Part shown: piece by piece, positions 47,340 through 56,746 of the stretch
Numbering within the stretch: position 1 is the stretch's first letter
How the letters are laid out: each line of letters opens with the position of its first letter
Origin: Flavobacterium sp. SH_e
GTDB taxonomy: Bacteria; Bacteroidota; Bacteroidia; Flavobacteriales; Flavobacteriaceae
Direction: 5' to 3'
Length of the DNA: 64,000 nt
Assembly: GCF_025717045.1 (NCBI RefSeq)
Contig: NZ_JAOVZN010000008.1
Coordinates: forward strand, 345,486-409,485
Notes under the pieces: model-generated
Seen by the model: only the letters and a program-made list of their open reading frames with translations
Told to the model about the DNA's origin: nothing
Database searches by the model: none
Translations under genes and position numbers: made by a program

Positions 47340-47347
47340 TATCTTTG
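47340..47347 (+). promoter_or_regulatory. Candidate -7 box of the 47373 gene
   Basis: TATCTTTG matches TAnnTTTG, 25 bases before the ATG. No clear -33 TTG. Confidence 0.4.
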
Positions 47348-47372
47348 ATATATTAAAAGTATACCGCCAAAC

Positions 47373-47996
47373 ATGAAAAAATATATTGTATTTCTACTTT
47401 CCTTTTATTCGACATTAATTTTTTCTCAAAAAATAGAAAGCTATAAATTAACCAAACAAGAAATTTCAGAAAGAGAGCTTAAAGATGTAACCGATTTTCC
47501 TATATATAAAGCATTTGAATTGAGCGATAAAGGCGGTGTTTACGAATTGGTTTTAGCCGAAAATCAAAAAACAATTTCTAAAAAAGATACCTTAAACACC
47601 AAAATACAAGCAATCTGTGTAGTTAATGATCACGGTGGTTTTTTAGAAAAATGGAGAATTAATGATTTACTTGAAGATACTGATCCTAAAGAAACAAATA
47701 TCTGGTTTTGGACAAAATATTGCAGTACAAAGGATATTGATGGCGACGGTTATATTGAACCTGTTATTGTTTATGGAACTCGCAACGAAGATCGTTATAT
47801 AAGACGTGTAAAAATTATTACGGTTTATAAAAACAAAAAATATGTTATTCGCGCGGTTGAATGCGATTTTGATAATTGCAGAAGTTTTGAAAAAGATCAA
47901 AGTTGGAATACGCTTCCGCAGAAAATAAAAACGCATATCAATCAATTGACTGAAAAAATGAGAAAAGAGCAGGATGTGCTTTTGAAAAACGGATAA
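47373..47996 (+). CDS. Exported protein of unknown function
   Basis: 207 residues with a signal peptide ending near LIFSQ. The DIDGDGYIEPVIVYG segment (about 125-139) looks like an Asp-rich calcium/FG-GAP-like loop. No domain can be named. Confidence 0.68.
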   Translation: MKKYIVFLLSFYSTLIFSQKIESYKLTKQEISERELKDVTDFPIYKAFELSDKGGVYELVLAENQKTISKKDTLNTKIQAICVVNDHGGFLEKWRINDLLEDTDPKETNIWFWTKYCSTKDIDGDGYIEPVIVYGTRNEDRYIRRVKIITVYKNKKYVIRAVECDFDNCRSFEKDQSWNTLPQKIKTHINQLTEKMRKEQDVLLKNG

Positions 47997-48000
47997 GATT

Positions 48001-48070
48001 TAATTGTTAATTGTAAATGATTGATGGCCGTTCATAATTCACCATTTATAATTAACAATTTACAATTATT
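48001..48070. repeat. AT-rich inverted repeat (TAATTGTTAATTGTAAATG)
   Basis: Imperfect arms between two convergent genes. Probably a degenerate repeat or terminator. Confidence 0.55.
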
Positions 48071-48072
48071 TT

Positions 48073-48429
48073 TTACTCGCTCATTTCGTCATAACGCTCA
48101 GGCACTTGCGGATCGTACAATGGACATTTGAATTCTTCCATAACATCAACTAATTTATTCATGGTTTTTCCTTCTGTTCCGTAGCAGTCAATTTTTATGC
48201 TTTGTGGTGTTGTAATAACTTGAAATGCACCTTTTCCTTTTGGGTTTTTCCAGCTGTTTTCGTCTACACGCTCCCAGTCTGAAAAGACAGAATTAATTCT
48301 ATTTACGATTACTTCAACTTGGAGATCAGCTAAACCTTCGACTTCTTGTTTTTCTACAAGCGCTTCATAAACTTCCTGATTGTTCAGGTAAATTTCGTCT
48401 AGATATTTCCAAAAAAGTAATTCGTACAT
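48073..48429 (-). CDS. Conserved small cytoplasmic protein of unknown function
   Basis: 118 residues, acidic, ends DEMSE. No signal or membrane segment. I do not recognise it. The purM gene follows in the same direction upstream, separated by an inverted repeat. Confidence 0.6.
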   Translation of the reverse strand: MYELLFWKYLDEIYLNNQEVYEALVEKQEVEGLADLQVEVIVNRINSVFSDWERVDENSWKNPKGKGAFQVITTPQSIKIDCYGTEGKTMNKLVDVMEEFKCPLYDPQVPERYDEMSE

Positions 48430-48444
48430 AATTAAATATTTTTA

Positions 48445-48576
48445 AACCATATAAGTGATATAAGAAAATATAAATTCTTTTTGATTAGAATAGAAAGCTG
48501 TCAAATCAAAATAGTGCTTCGACTTCGCTCAGCCTGACAATCTAACTTAAAATGAACTTATATCACTTATATGGTT
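48445..48576. repeat. Inverted repeat AACCATATAAGTGATATAAG with TTCGACTTCGCTCAGCC core
   Basis: Perfect 20 bp arms 48445-48464 and 48557-48576 enclosing about 92 bases. It lies just downstream of purM and may act as its terminator; it is repeat-like rather than gene-specific. Confidence 0.85.
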
Positions 48577-48586
48577 ATTTTTTTTT

Positions 48587-49765
48587 TTAATAGTTGAATG
48601 TTCCGTATTCGCTAGTAATAGTCAGCTTTTTAGCATCTGATGCTTCTACTCTACCAACAATTTGTGCGTCTACATTGAATGATTTTGAAATTTCAATAAT
48701 ATCTTGAGCGATATTTTCTGGAACGTAAAGTTCCATTCTGTGTCCACAGTTGAAAACTTGATACATTTCTTTCCAATCTGTTTTTGATTGTTCTTGAATT
48801 AATTTGAACAATGGCGGTACTGGAAATAAATTGTCTTTTATAACGTGCAAATCTTTTACGAAGTGTAAAATTTTAGTCTGAGCGCCTCCACTGCAGTGTA
48901 CCATTCCGTGAATATCTTCTGGAGTGTATTTATCTAAAATTTTCTTGATAATTGGCGCGTAAGTTCTTGTTGGAGAAAGCACTAATTGTCCTGCATTGAT
49001 TGGACTGTTTTCTACTTCATCAGTTAAATTTACTTGCCCTGAATAAATTAATTCTTCAGGAACTGCTGCATCATAACTCTCTGGATATTTTTTAGCCAAA
49101 TATTTCCCGAAAACATCGTGACGCGCAGAAGTAAGTCCGTTACTTCCCATTCCGCCGTTATAGCTTTTTTCATAAGTTGCTTGACCAAAAGATGCCAAAC
49201 CAACAATTACGTCACCAGCTTTAATATTTGCATTGTCTACAACATCTGCACGTTTCATACGAGCTGTAACTGTAGAATCTACTATAATTGTACGAACAAC
49301 ATCTCCAACATCGGCAGTTTCTCCACCAGTTGAATGAATCGTTACACCAAAAGATTTTAATTCGTTGATTAATTCTTCTGTTCCGTTGATGATTGCTGAA
49401 ATAACATCTGCAGGAATTAAGTTTTTATTTCTTCCAATTGTTGAAGAAAGCAGAATATTATCGGTTGCACCAACACATAATAAATCATCAATATTCATGA
49501 TTAATGCGTCTTGAGCAATTCCTTTCCAAACAGAAAGATCTCCAGTTTCTTTCCAATACATATATGCCAAAGATGACTTTGTTCCTGCCCCGTCAGCGTG
49601 CATAATAAGGCAATGATCATTATCCTGAGTTAAATAATCAGGGACAATTTTACAGAATGCCTGTGGAAATAAACCTTTGTCAATGTTTTTTATAGCGTTA
49701 TGTACGTCTTCTTTTGATGCCGAAACACCTCTTTGTGCATATCTCTTGCTAGAATCTGAACTCAT
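48587..49765 (-). CDS. purM: Phosphoribosylformylglycinamidine cyclo-ligase (AIR synthase)
   Basis: Purine biosynthesis enzyme of 392 residues, somewhat longer than the ~345 of E. coli, as in other Bacteroidota. The PurM motifs (MHADGAGTKSSLAYMYWK, TGGETADVGD, HGMVHCSGGAQTKI) are present. A TATCTTTG -7 box lies at 49799-49792 on the minus strand. Confidence 0.93.
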   Translation of the reverse strand: MSSDSSKRYAQRGVSASKEDVHNAIKNIDKGLFPQAFCKIVPDYLTQDNDHCLIMHADGAGTKSSLAYMYWKETGDLSVWKGIAQDALIMNIDDLLCVGATDNILLSSTIGRNKNLIPADVISAIINGTEELINELKSFGVTIHSTGGETADVGDVVRTIIVDSTVTARMKRADVVDNANIKAGDVIVGLASFGQATYEKSYNGGMGSNGLTSARHDVFGKYLAKKYPESYDAAVPEELIYSGQVNLTDEVENSPINAGQLVLSPTRTYAPIIKKILDKYTPEDIHGMVHCSGGAQTKILHFVKDLHVIKDNLFPVPPLFKLIQEQSKTDWKEMYQVFNCGHRMELYVPENIAQDIIEISKSFNVDAQIVGRVEASDAKKLTITSEYGTFNY

Positions 49766-49791
49766 GAAAATTAGTTTGTGTTGATGTGGTG

Positions 49792-49799
49792 CAAAGATA
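49792..49799 (-). promoter_or_regulatory. Candidate -7 box of purM
   Basis: TATCTTTG on the minus strand, about 27 bases before the ATG. No -33 TTG at the usual spacing. Confidence 0.4.
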
Positions 49800-49871
49800 A
49801 TCCCTTTTTTTAATTCTTTTGCCTATTCAAATATAGGATTCAAAAAAAATCAACCATTTGATATAAAAAAA

Positions 49872-49893
49872 ACCTGCCTTAAAAAAGACAGGT
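49872..49893 (-). terminator. Terminator of glnN
   Basis: ACCTGCCTT/AAGACAGGT with one mismatch, followed on the minus strand by eight T. Confidence 0.8.
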
Positions 49894-49917
49894 CTTATAT
49901 ATAAGTGTAGAAAATGA

Positions 49918-52107
49918 TTATTTAGTAAATAATAATTCTCTGTATTTTGTTAATGTCCAGCTTTCGTCATCAACTAAAAGTTCTAATTTATCACAGTGAT
50001 TACGGATATCTTCAAAATAAGGTTTTACTTTATTGCAGTATGCTTCAGCCATTTTTTGACCGTCAGTCAATTGATTTGCTTTTTTTCTTTCATTGGTCAT
50101 TGCCAATACTTTAGAATTAATTCCTTCAATATGTCCTGAGATTTCTTTAATTAAAACAATCTGTTCGCTTGCAATCGTTTCAAATTCTTTTCCGAAAATT
50201 TCTTTTAAACCTTTTACATTTTCAATTAAAGTATTTTGGTAGCGAATTGCGGTTGGAATAACATGATTTCTTGCAATATCTCCTAAAACTCTTCCTTCAA
50301 TCTGGATTTTTTTAGTGTATTCTTCCAATTCGATTTCGTAACGAGCTTCAGCTTCAACGTGATTAAAGATTCCTAATTCTTCAAATAAATCCAAAGCTTT
50401 TTTAGAAACCTTAGCTTTTATAGCTTCTGGAGTTGTTTTAAAATTGCTTAATCCTCTTTTTGCAGCTTCTTTTTCCCAAGCTTCGCTATAACCGTCACCT
50501 TCAAAAAGAATCTTTTTAGATTGTTTGATGTATTCTCTTAAAACATTAAAAATAGCATCATCCTTTTTCATGTCTTTCGACTCGATTAGGTTTTCAACTT
50601 CATTTTTAAAGTCAATTAATTGTTTTGCCACAATCGCATTCAAAGTTGTCATTGCATTTGAACAGTTTGAATTTGAACCAACAGCTCTAAACTCAAATTT
50701 ATTTCCTGTAAAAGCAAAAGGCGAAGTTCTATTACGATCTGTGTTATCTAATAATACGTCTGGAATTTTACCAACAACGTTCAGTTTTAAATCTGTTTTT
50801 TCTTCTGGCGAAAGTTTTCCTGTTGTAACACTTTCCAACTCAGATAAAACTTTAGTTAATTGCGCACCAATAAATACCGACATAATTGCTGGCGGCGCTT
50901 CATTTGCTCCTAACCTGTGGTCGTTACTTGCTGTTGCGATAGACGCTCTTAATAAAGTTTCGTTATCGTTTACTGCTTTAATGGTATTAATAAAGAAAGT
51001 CAAAAACTGTAGATTGCTCATTGGCGTTTTACTCGGACTTAATAAATTAACTCCAGTATCTGTAGCCAACGACCAGTTGTTGTGTTTTCCAGAACCGTTT
51101 ACTCCTTTAAATGGCTTTTCGTGAAATAATACTTTAAAATCATGACGTTCAGCCACTCTCTGCATTACATCCATTAATAAAGAGTTGTGATCCACCGCAA
51201 GGTTTGTCTCTTCAAAAATTGGAGCCAACTCAAACTGATTTGGCGCAACCTCATTATGACGTGTTTTTACGGGAATTCCCAATAACATACATTCTTGCTC
51301 CAAATCTCTCATATAAGTAAGAGCGCGCGTTGGAATTGATCCAAAATAGTGATCGTCTAGCTGTTGTCCTTTTGCAGAAGTATGTCCTAACAAAGTTCTT
51401 CCAGTCATCACTAAATCAGGGCGAGAATTTGCTAAAGCTTTATCAATCAAGAAATATTCTTGTTCCCATCCTAAAGTCGCTGTTACCTTTTTTACGTTTT
51501 TGTCAAAATATTTACAAACTTCTGTCGCCGCTTCATCAATTGCCGATAATGCTCTTAATAAGGGAATTTTATTATCTAAAGCTTCACCTGTGTAAGCAAT
51601 AAAAACTGTTGGAATACATAAAGTTGTACCATATATAAAAGCTGGAGAAGTGGGATCCCAAGCCGTGTAACCTCTTGCTTCAAAAGTATTTCTGATTCCG
51701 CCATTTGGAAAACTCGAAGCATCTGGCTCTTGCTGAACTAATTGTGCGCCGCCAAATTTCTCAACAGGATCGCTTCCATCATAAGAAGTTTCAAAAAAAG
51801 CATCGTGTTTTTCTGCAGTAGTTCCTGTTAAAGGCTGAAACCAGTGTGTATAATGTGTAACTCCTTTTGCCAAAGCCCATTCTTTCATTCCCATGGCGAT
51901 ATAATCTGCCATCTTTCTGTCGATTTTTGTTCCGTGCTGAATGGCATCTCTTACTCCTTTAAAAGCATCTGGAGTTAAATATTGCTTCATTGCTTTTTCA
52001 TTAAACACATTTGCACCAAAAAGATTAGATTTTCGGCCAATTTCTTCAAAATGTACTGGCTTTCTGTTTGAAGCTTGTTGTAAAGCTTGGAAACGTAATG
52101 TTGACAT
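49918..52107 (-). CDS. glnN: Type III glutamine synthetase
   Basis: Makes glutamine from glutamate, ammonia and ATP. The 729 residues match GSIII, a family typical of Bacteroidota. Recognisable blocks are VTATLGWEQEYFLIDK, TRHNEVAPNQFELAPIFE, KGVNGSGKHNNWSL and NRTSPFAFTGNKFEFRA. A TATCTTTG -7 box lies at 52165-52158. Divergent from a second glutamine synthetase gene of another type. Confidence 0.96.
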   Translation of the reverse strand: MSTLRFQALQQASNRKPVHFEEIGRKSNLFGANVFNEKAMKQYLTPDAFKGVRDAIQHGTKIDRKMADYIAMGMKEWALAKGVTHYTHWFQPLTGTTAEKHDAFFETSYDGSDPVEKFGGAQLVQQEPDASSFPNGGIRNTFEARGYTAWDPTSPAFIYGTTLCIPTVFIAYTGEALDNKIPLLRALSAIDEAATEVCKYFDKNVKKVTATLGWEQEYFLIDKALANSRPDLVMTGRTLLGHTSAKGQQLDDHYFGSIPTRALTYMRDLEQECMLLGIPVKTRHNEVAPNQFELAPIFEETNLAVDHNSLLMDVMQRVAERHDFKVLFHEKPFKGVNGSGKHNNWSLATDTGVNLLSPSKTPMSNLQFLTFFINTIKAVNDNETLLRASIATASNDHRLGANEAPPAIMSVFIGAQLTKVLSELESVTTGKLSPEEKTDLKLNVVGKIPDVLLDNTDRNRTSPFAFTGNKFEFRAVGSNSNCSNAMTTLNAIVAKQLIDFKNEVENLIESKDMKKDDAIFNVLREYIKQSKKILFEGDGYSEAWEKEAAKRGLSNFKTTPEAIKAKVSKKALDLFEELGIFNHVEAEARYEIELEEYTKKIQIEGRVLGDIARNHVIPTAIRYQNTLIENVKGLKEIFGKEFETIASEQIVLIKEISGHIEGINSKVLAMTNERKKANQLTDGQKMAEAYCNKVKPYFEDIRNHCDKLELLVDDESWTLTKYRELLFTK

Positions 52108-52537
52108 GGTTATGTATATTTTAAATTCGTACTAATTTTCACTAAAAAAATGAGGAACAAAGATAAACAATAAATGAGCCTATTTTAAATATATCGAAGA
52201 GATTTTTAGTCATCGATTTTTCAATAGAAGATGCTTTTTTCGAAGAATAATGAATTCAAACCACAGAAATATCACAAAAGTGTACGGTAATATTGATTAA
52301 ATAAACATTTTTTCATAATTTCTTAACTCAAGAATTCAAAAATGTGCCGTAATTATTACGAATTTATTTTTTTAGGGTTACTAAAATTGCTTTTTTTAAA
52401 ATATACCCCTATCAAAATTGCGCTTATCCAAAAAATTATACTTGGATAAACAAAATAGCCCCCTAATTTTTAGGACTAAAAAAATAAATCTATATTTGAC
52501 CCAACGAAAAAAAACAAAAAAATTAATTTATATTATT
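52108..52537. other. Divergent promoter region of glnN and the GSII gene
   Basis: 430 bases, AT-rich. It holds a minus-strand -7 box for glnN (TATCTTTG, 52165-52158) and a plus-strand -7 box for GSII (TATATTTG, 52491-52498). Two similar motifs TGTACGGTAAT (about 52281) and TGTGCCGTAAT (about 52343) may be operator sites for a common nitrogen-responsive regulator. No gene is supported. Confidence 0.5.
52491..52498 (+). promoter_or_regulatory. Candidate -7 box of the GSII gene
   Basis: TATATTTG matches TAnnTTTG, giving a leader of about 34 nt. Confidence 0.5.
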
Positions 52538-53554
52538 ATGGCTAAAATTAAGTTAGAGTACATTTGGTTAGATGGATATGAACCAACTCAAAATCTTAGA
52601 AGTAAAACTAAAGTTGAAGAGCACGAAAACTTCAAAGGAACATTAGAAGAACTTGGAAACTGGTCATTTGATGGTTCGTCAACTAAACAAGCTGAAGGTG
52701 GTTCTTCTGACTGTCTTTTAGTACCTGTTGCAATTTATCCAGATCCAACTCGTATCAACGGATGGTTGGTAATGTCTGAAGTTATGTACGCAGACGGAAC
52801 TCCACACCCTTCTAACGGTAGAGCTACAATTGATGATGATAATGACGATTTTTGGTTTGGTTTCGAACAAGAGTATTTCATCATGGATACTAAAACTCAA
52901 CTTCCACTTGGTTTCCCAGTTGGAGGATACCCTGCTCCACAAGGGATGTACTACTGTTCAGTAGGTGGAAAAAACACACACGGTAGAAAATTAGTTGAAG
53001 AGCACGCTGATTTATGTATCGCTGCTGGAATCAACTTTGAAGGAATCAACCAAGAGGTTGCTTGCGGACAATGGGAATTCCAATTATTCGCTAAAGGAGC
53101 TAAAAAAGCTGGAGATGAAATCTGGGTTGCTCGTTACCTATTAGACCGTTTAACTGAGAAATATGGTTACTATATTGAATATCACCCAAAACCTCTAGGA
53201 GATACTGACTGGAATGGTTCTGGAATGCACGCTAACTTCTCTAACACTGTATTAAGAACATGTGGAGATCAAGCAACTTACGAAAGAATTTGTGAAGCTT
53301 TCCGTCCTGTTACTGCTGAGCATATCGCAGTTTACGGAGCGTACAACGACCAACGTTTAACTGGTAAACACGAAACTGCTTCTATCCACGATTTCTCTTA
53401 TGGAGTTTCAGACAGAGGATGTTCAATCAGAATTCCTTTAATGACTGTTCAAAAAGGATGGAAAGGATGGTTGGAAGACAGAAGACCAGCTTCAAACGGA
53501 GACCCTTACAAAATTGCTGCTAGAATTATCAAAACTGTTAAATCAGCGCTATAA
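52538..53554 (+). CDS. glnII: Type II (eukaryote-like) glutamine synthetase
   Basis: 338 residues, short GSII type. Key blocks: LGNWSFDGSSTKQAEGGSSD, FGFEQEYFIMDTK, EVACGQWEFQL, HANFSNT and KHETASIHDFSYGVSDRG. The ATG at 52538 gives the correct short N-terminus; the open frame extends to 52418 in non-coding AT-rich sequence. It is preceded by the shared divergent region and followed by its own terminator. Confidence 0.95.
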   Translation: MAKIKLEYIWLDGYEPTQNLRSKTKVEEHENFKGTLEELGNWSFDGSSTKQAEGGSSDCLLVPVAIYPDPTRINGWLVMSEVMYADGTPHPSNGRATIDDDNDDFWFGFEQEYFIMDTKTQLPLGFPVGGYPAPQGMYYCSVGGKNTHGRKLVEEHADLCIAAGINFEGINQEVACGQWEFQLFAKGAKKAGDEIWVARYLLDRLTEKYGYYIEYHPKPLGDTDWNGSGMHANFSNTVLRTCGDQATYERICEAFRPVTAEHIAVYGAYNDQRLTGKHETASIHDFSYGVSDRGCSIRIPLMTVQKGWKGWLEDRRPASNGDPYKIAARIIKTVKSAL

Positions 53555-53576
53555 TTCAAAGCTTAATTTATATTCT

Positions 53577-53608
53577 AAAAGTGCCAGCATTTATTTGCTG
53601 GCACTTTT
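53577..53608 (+). terminator. Terminator of the GSII gene
   Basis: 13 bp stem AAAAGTGCCAGCA/TGCTGGCACTTTT with a 6-base loop and nine T. Confidence 0.92.
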
Positions 53609-53643
53609 TTTTTACCATAAACCCGACATAACGAACCACACTG

Positions 53644-53747
53644 TTTGTCATTCCGAGGAACGAGGAATCACACTAGAAACTCCGCAAAGAATGTTATCAA
53701 TCTTTGTCGAATCCCGAGTGTGATTCCTCGTTCCTCGGAATGACAAA
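53644..53747. repeat. Long inverted repeat, TTTGTCATTCCGAGGAACGAG family
   Basis: Perfect 30 bp arms 53644-53673 and 53718-53747 around a 44-base centre. Same architecture as 16030-16135 and 63431-63523. The rest of the 53555-53924 gap is AT-rich without a gene. Confidence 0.9.
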
Positions 53748-53894
53748 ACTAAGAGCAAAATTCAACAAACTAAAAAAACAAAACAACCTAAGCCTCAAAA
53801 AACCTCATAACTTTATAACACTTAACATTTTACAAATAACAAATATTACTTAATTTTAGAAGCAAAATTAATTTTTAAGTTAAACATCAAAACT

Positions 53895-53902
53895 TATCTT
53901 TG
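53895..53902 (+). promoter_or_regulatory. Candidate -7 box of the TerC gene
   Basis: TATCTTTG matches TAnnTTTG, 22 bases before the ATG. Confidence 0.45.
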
Positions 53903-53924
53903 TACATCATTAAAAAAAATCAAT

Positions 53925-54893
53925 ATGATAGTCTGGTCACTCTTTTTACTTGCTGTAATTTTTATCCTTGCTTTAGACCTTGGTGTCTTCAACAAAACGC
54001 CACATATTATTAGTACTAAAGAAGCCAGCAAATGGACTTTAATCTGGGTAACTTTATCTTTTCTTTTTTCTGGTGTAATCTACTGGCTATACACTACAGA
54101 TTACATAGAAAATCCTGACAGTTTAAAACCTGCAGTTGCGTCAATGAAGTTTATTACAGGTTATTTGATCGAGCTTTCGCTAAGTGTCGACAATATCTTT
54201 GTTATTGCCATTATTTTTGCTTCGTTTAAGATTCCGCAAAAATACCAGCACCGTGTTTTATTCTGGGGAATTCTGGGTGCAATTGTTTTCCGCGGTTTGA
54301 TGATTTTCTTCGGAGTAATGCTGATCAATAAATTTGCTTGGACAACTTATGTCTTTGGAGTTTTCTTAATATTTACTGCAATAAAAATGCTTTTTTCTGG
54401 CGAAGAAGAAGATTTTCACCCAAAAGATTCTTTCGTATACAAAACGTTAGGAAAAATTATGCCGATTACCTCTGAAATGGATGGGGAGAAATTTTTCATT
54501 TCAACTAAAACTGCAAAAAAAGCAGCAACTCCATTATTTGTAGCTTTGATTGTTATTGAAGTTATGGATGTTTTATTTGCTGTTGATAGTGTTCCTGCAA
54601 TTCTTGCTATTACTAAAGATCCATTTTTAGTATTCAGTTCTAATATTTTTGCTATTCTTGGATTACGTTCTATGTATTTCTTTTTGGCAAATATGCTGGC
54701 AAAATTCAGTTATTTAGAATACAGCTTGGTTGCTATTTTAGCTTTTGTGGGATTAAAAATGCTTTTACACGATTGGATACACGTTCCAGAATGGGCTTCT
54801 TTAGGATTTATCGCCTTATCTCTTTTAGTTGGAATTTTGGTTTCTCTAAAGTTTGGACCAGAAAAAGTGTTGACAGATTCTGAGAAAGAATAA
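53925..54893 (+). CDS. TerC/Alx-family membrane protein
   Basis: 322 residues, about eight helices. Conserved acidic motifs SLSVDNIFVI and DVLFAVDSVPAI are within membrane segments. TerC/Alx proteins are linked to manganese export and tellurite or pH stress. No tellurite operon partner is near, so Alx-like metal export is the better guess. Confidence 0.9.
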   Translation: MIVWSLFLLAVIFILALDLGVFNKTPHIISTKEASKWTLIWVTLSFLFSGVIYWLYTTDYIENPDSLKPAVASMKFITGYLIELSLSVDNIFVIAIIFASFKIPQKYQHRVLFWGILGAIVFRGLMIFFGVMLINKFAWTTYVFGVFLIFTAIKMLFSGEEEDFHPKDSFVYKTLGKIMPITSEMDGEKFFISTKTAKKAATPLFVALIVIEVMDVLFAVDSVPAILAITKDPFLVFSSNIFAILGLRSMYFFLANMLAKFSYLEYSLVAILAFVGLKMLLHDWIHVPEWASLGFIALSLLVGILVSLKFGPEKVLTDSEKE

Positions 54894-54914
54894 GTTTTAA
54901 AATATATAGATATA

Positions 54915-54954
54915 AAAAAAAAGGAAATCAAGTGAACTTGATTTCCTTTTTTTT
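54915..54954. terminator. Two-way terminator between TerC and the 54974 gene
   Basis: 18 bp stem AAAAAAAAGGAAATCAAG/CTTGATTTCCTTTTTTTT with a 4-base loop, A- and T-tracts on both sides. Confidence 0.93.
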
Positions 54955-54973
54955 GTTTTCTTTTGTTATCTGA

Positions 54974-55501
54974 TTATAATTTTACTCTTTTCACATTGCT
55001 ATCATCAATATTGTATTTTTTGATAACTGCATTATAATCTGAGTAATCAGCTTTATTTACCGATTTACCTGTTCCAAAATCAGCTGGAATAATAACAAAT
55101 CTGAACACCTGATTATTAATATAAGCTGGTCTATTTGCTATATTATCACCACCTACAAAAATTGTAAATGCTTGTATACTAAAATTATAATCGTATGTAA
55201 TTGATTCTCCATTTGAAAAATATACATCTGTAGGAATTAATTGCCAAACATCAGAACCTGAACTAGTAGTTCCCTCTAATCTATAAACTAAGACTGATTC
55301 ATTCTGAAATAAGTCACCACCTAAATATTTACCAAAAGAATCTGAAATTATATAACCATCGGTAGTATTAAAAGAAAAACTAGCTTCTATTTCAAAAGCT
55401 TCAGCTCCTATTCCATCTCTTCCCGGAGGCCCTTCTGGCCCTTCACAGCTTGTAAATGCAACTAAACCAATAACTGCAAATAAGGTAAGTATCTTTTTCA
55501 T
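54974..55501 (-). CDS. Lipoprotein with short collagen-like segment
   Basis: 175 residues, lipobox FTSC (Cys19). Directly after the lipid anchor is the Gly-X-Y stretch GPEGPPGRDG (21-30), then a beta-rich domain (about 35-175). Collagen-like segments right after a lipobox recur in Bacteroidota surface lipoproteins. Function unknown. Confidence 0.75.
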   Translation of the reverse strand: MKKILTLFAVIGLVAFTSCEGPEGPPGRDGIGAEAFEIEASFSFNTTDGYIISDSFGKYLGGDLFQNESVLVYRLEGTTSSGSDVWQLIPTDVYFSNGESITYDYNFSIQAFTIFVGGDNIANRPAYINNQVFRFVIIPADFGTGKSVNKADYSDYNAVIKKYNIDDSNVKRVKL

Positions 55502-55591
55502 AACATATTTTTTTTAAGTATTATACTATAAAGGTATTCCAAAAATCAAACCAAAAAAAGCAATCTGGCTTAATTTAAAATAAAAATGCCT

Positions 55592-56461
55592 TTATTTTTT
55601 TGCAGTAACCTGATTCTTAGCTAGTATTTTACTAAAAAATAATGCATGGTACGGAAGTGAATTTTCCCAATAATCCCAAGTATGTGCTCCTGGTCTTTCA
55701 GTATAATCGTGATCCACTTTATTATAAACCAATCTTCTGTGTAATTCTCTGTTTGGTTCAATTAAAAAATCATCTACTCCGCAATCTATTATTAATGGCA
55801 ATTTGTTTGCTTTTAATTTATCAGCCATTCTTAGAACAGAATTTTGCTCATACAATTCTGTATTACCACTTTTATCTCCAAAAACAGGCTGCATTAATTT
55901 TACAATTTGTGCCGAAGAATCTCTGTTAAGCATCGTACTCATATCTACCGCACCGCTCATACTTCCGGCTGCGCAAAACAAATCGGGATGTTTGGCAGAT
56001 AAATATAGTGCGCCGTGTCCGCCCATCGAAAGGCCTGTAATTACTCTTCCGTTTTTAGCGGCAATTGTTCGGTATGTTTTGTCTACTTTTTGCACAACTT
56101 CCTGTGTAATAAAAGTCTCAAACTGACTTTCTTTGTTCACAGGACTATCAATATAAAAACTAAACGTCTCGCCTTCTGGCATTACGATAATCATATTATA
56201 CTGATCTGCCAGATTATGAACCAGTTTTTTGTTTGGCGTATTTTTAAGCCAATCGCTAAAATGTCCGTAAGCCCCATGCAATAAGTACATAACCGGAAAA
56301 GCCGATTTACTTTTTGCATAAGAATTTGGTAAAACTACCGCAGCTTTATAGGTTTTCCCCATAGCGGTACTGGCGACTTGTAAAGTATCTACTTTTGCTG
56401 CGTATGTCATGGTGGTAAGACAAAGCAAAAATGCAGATAATAGCATTTTGATTTTTTTCAT
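55592..56461 (-). CDS. Secreted alpha/beta-hydrolase of the esterase D/XynZ type
   Basis: 289 residues from the ATG at 56461; signal peptide ends near MTYAA. The oxyanion region HGAYG (62-66) and nucleophile motif GLSMGG (143-148, Ser145) are present, with Asp/His expected in GVDDFLIEPNRELH and GAHTWDYWEN. Family members include carbohydrate acyl esterases and feruloyl esterases. It is not joined to a glycan locus here. Confidence 0.88.
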   Translation of the reverse strand: MKKIKMLLSAFLLCLTTMTYAAKVDTLQVASTAMGKTYKAAVVLPNSYAKSKSAFPVMYLLHGAYGHFSDWLKNTPNKKLVHNLADQYNMIIVMPEGETFSFYIDSPVNKESQFETFITQEVVQKVDKTYRTIAAKNGRVITGLSMGGHGALYLSAKHPDLFCAAGSMSGAVDMSTMLNRDSSAQIVKLMQPVFGDKSGNTELYEQNSVLRMADKLKANKLPLIIDCGVDDFLIEPNRELHRRLVYNKVDHDYTERPGAHTWDYWENSLPYHALFFSKILAKNQVTAKK

Positions 56462-56522
56462 TTTCGATATTTTTTTCTGATTAGGGTCTGTAAATATACT
56501 TTTTTTCAGAATAAAATATATG

Positions 56523-56556
56523 AAAAATCCGACCAGCTTTTGACTAGTCGGATTTT
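56523..56556 (-). terminator. Hairpin downstream of araC
   Basis: AAAATCCGACTAG../..GGTCGGATTTTT-like stem, between araC and the esterase gene. Likely terminates araC on the minus strand despite the ~190 base distance. Confidence 0.6.
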
Positions 56557-56746
56557 CTATTTTTTCTACCACTTCAGATTTGCAATCAGAATAAAATAAT
56601 TCTTAATTGAATCGCAGTTTTGCAATATTGTTTCTCTCAAATGCAATAAGAATAAGTTCTTGTTAATTTATGTAATTTGGGACAAAACATTTTTTTTAAC
56701 CTAACTTGAACAATAACAAATAACAAAACTTTTTGTGGCAAAAAAA

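Noticed and set aside
50525..51124. 199-codon open frame antisense to glnN
   Set aside because: It lies wholly inside the well-supported GSIII gene, on the opposite strand, with no recognisable motif.
53925..54893. Tellurite-resistance operon
   Set aside because: Only a single TerC-type gene is present; no terB, terD or terE homologues are near.
56462..56572. N-terminal extension of the esterase from 56572
   Set aside because: The extension would sit before a clear signal peptide at 56461 and covers the predicted hairpin region.
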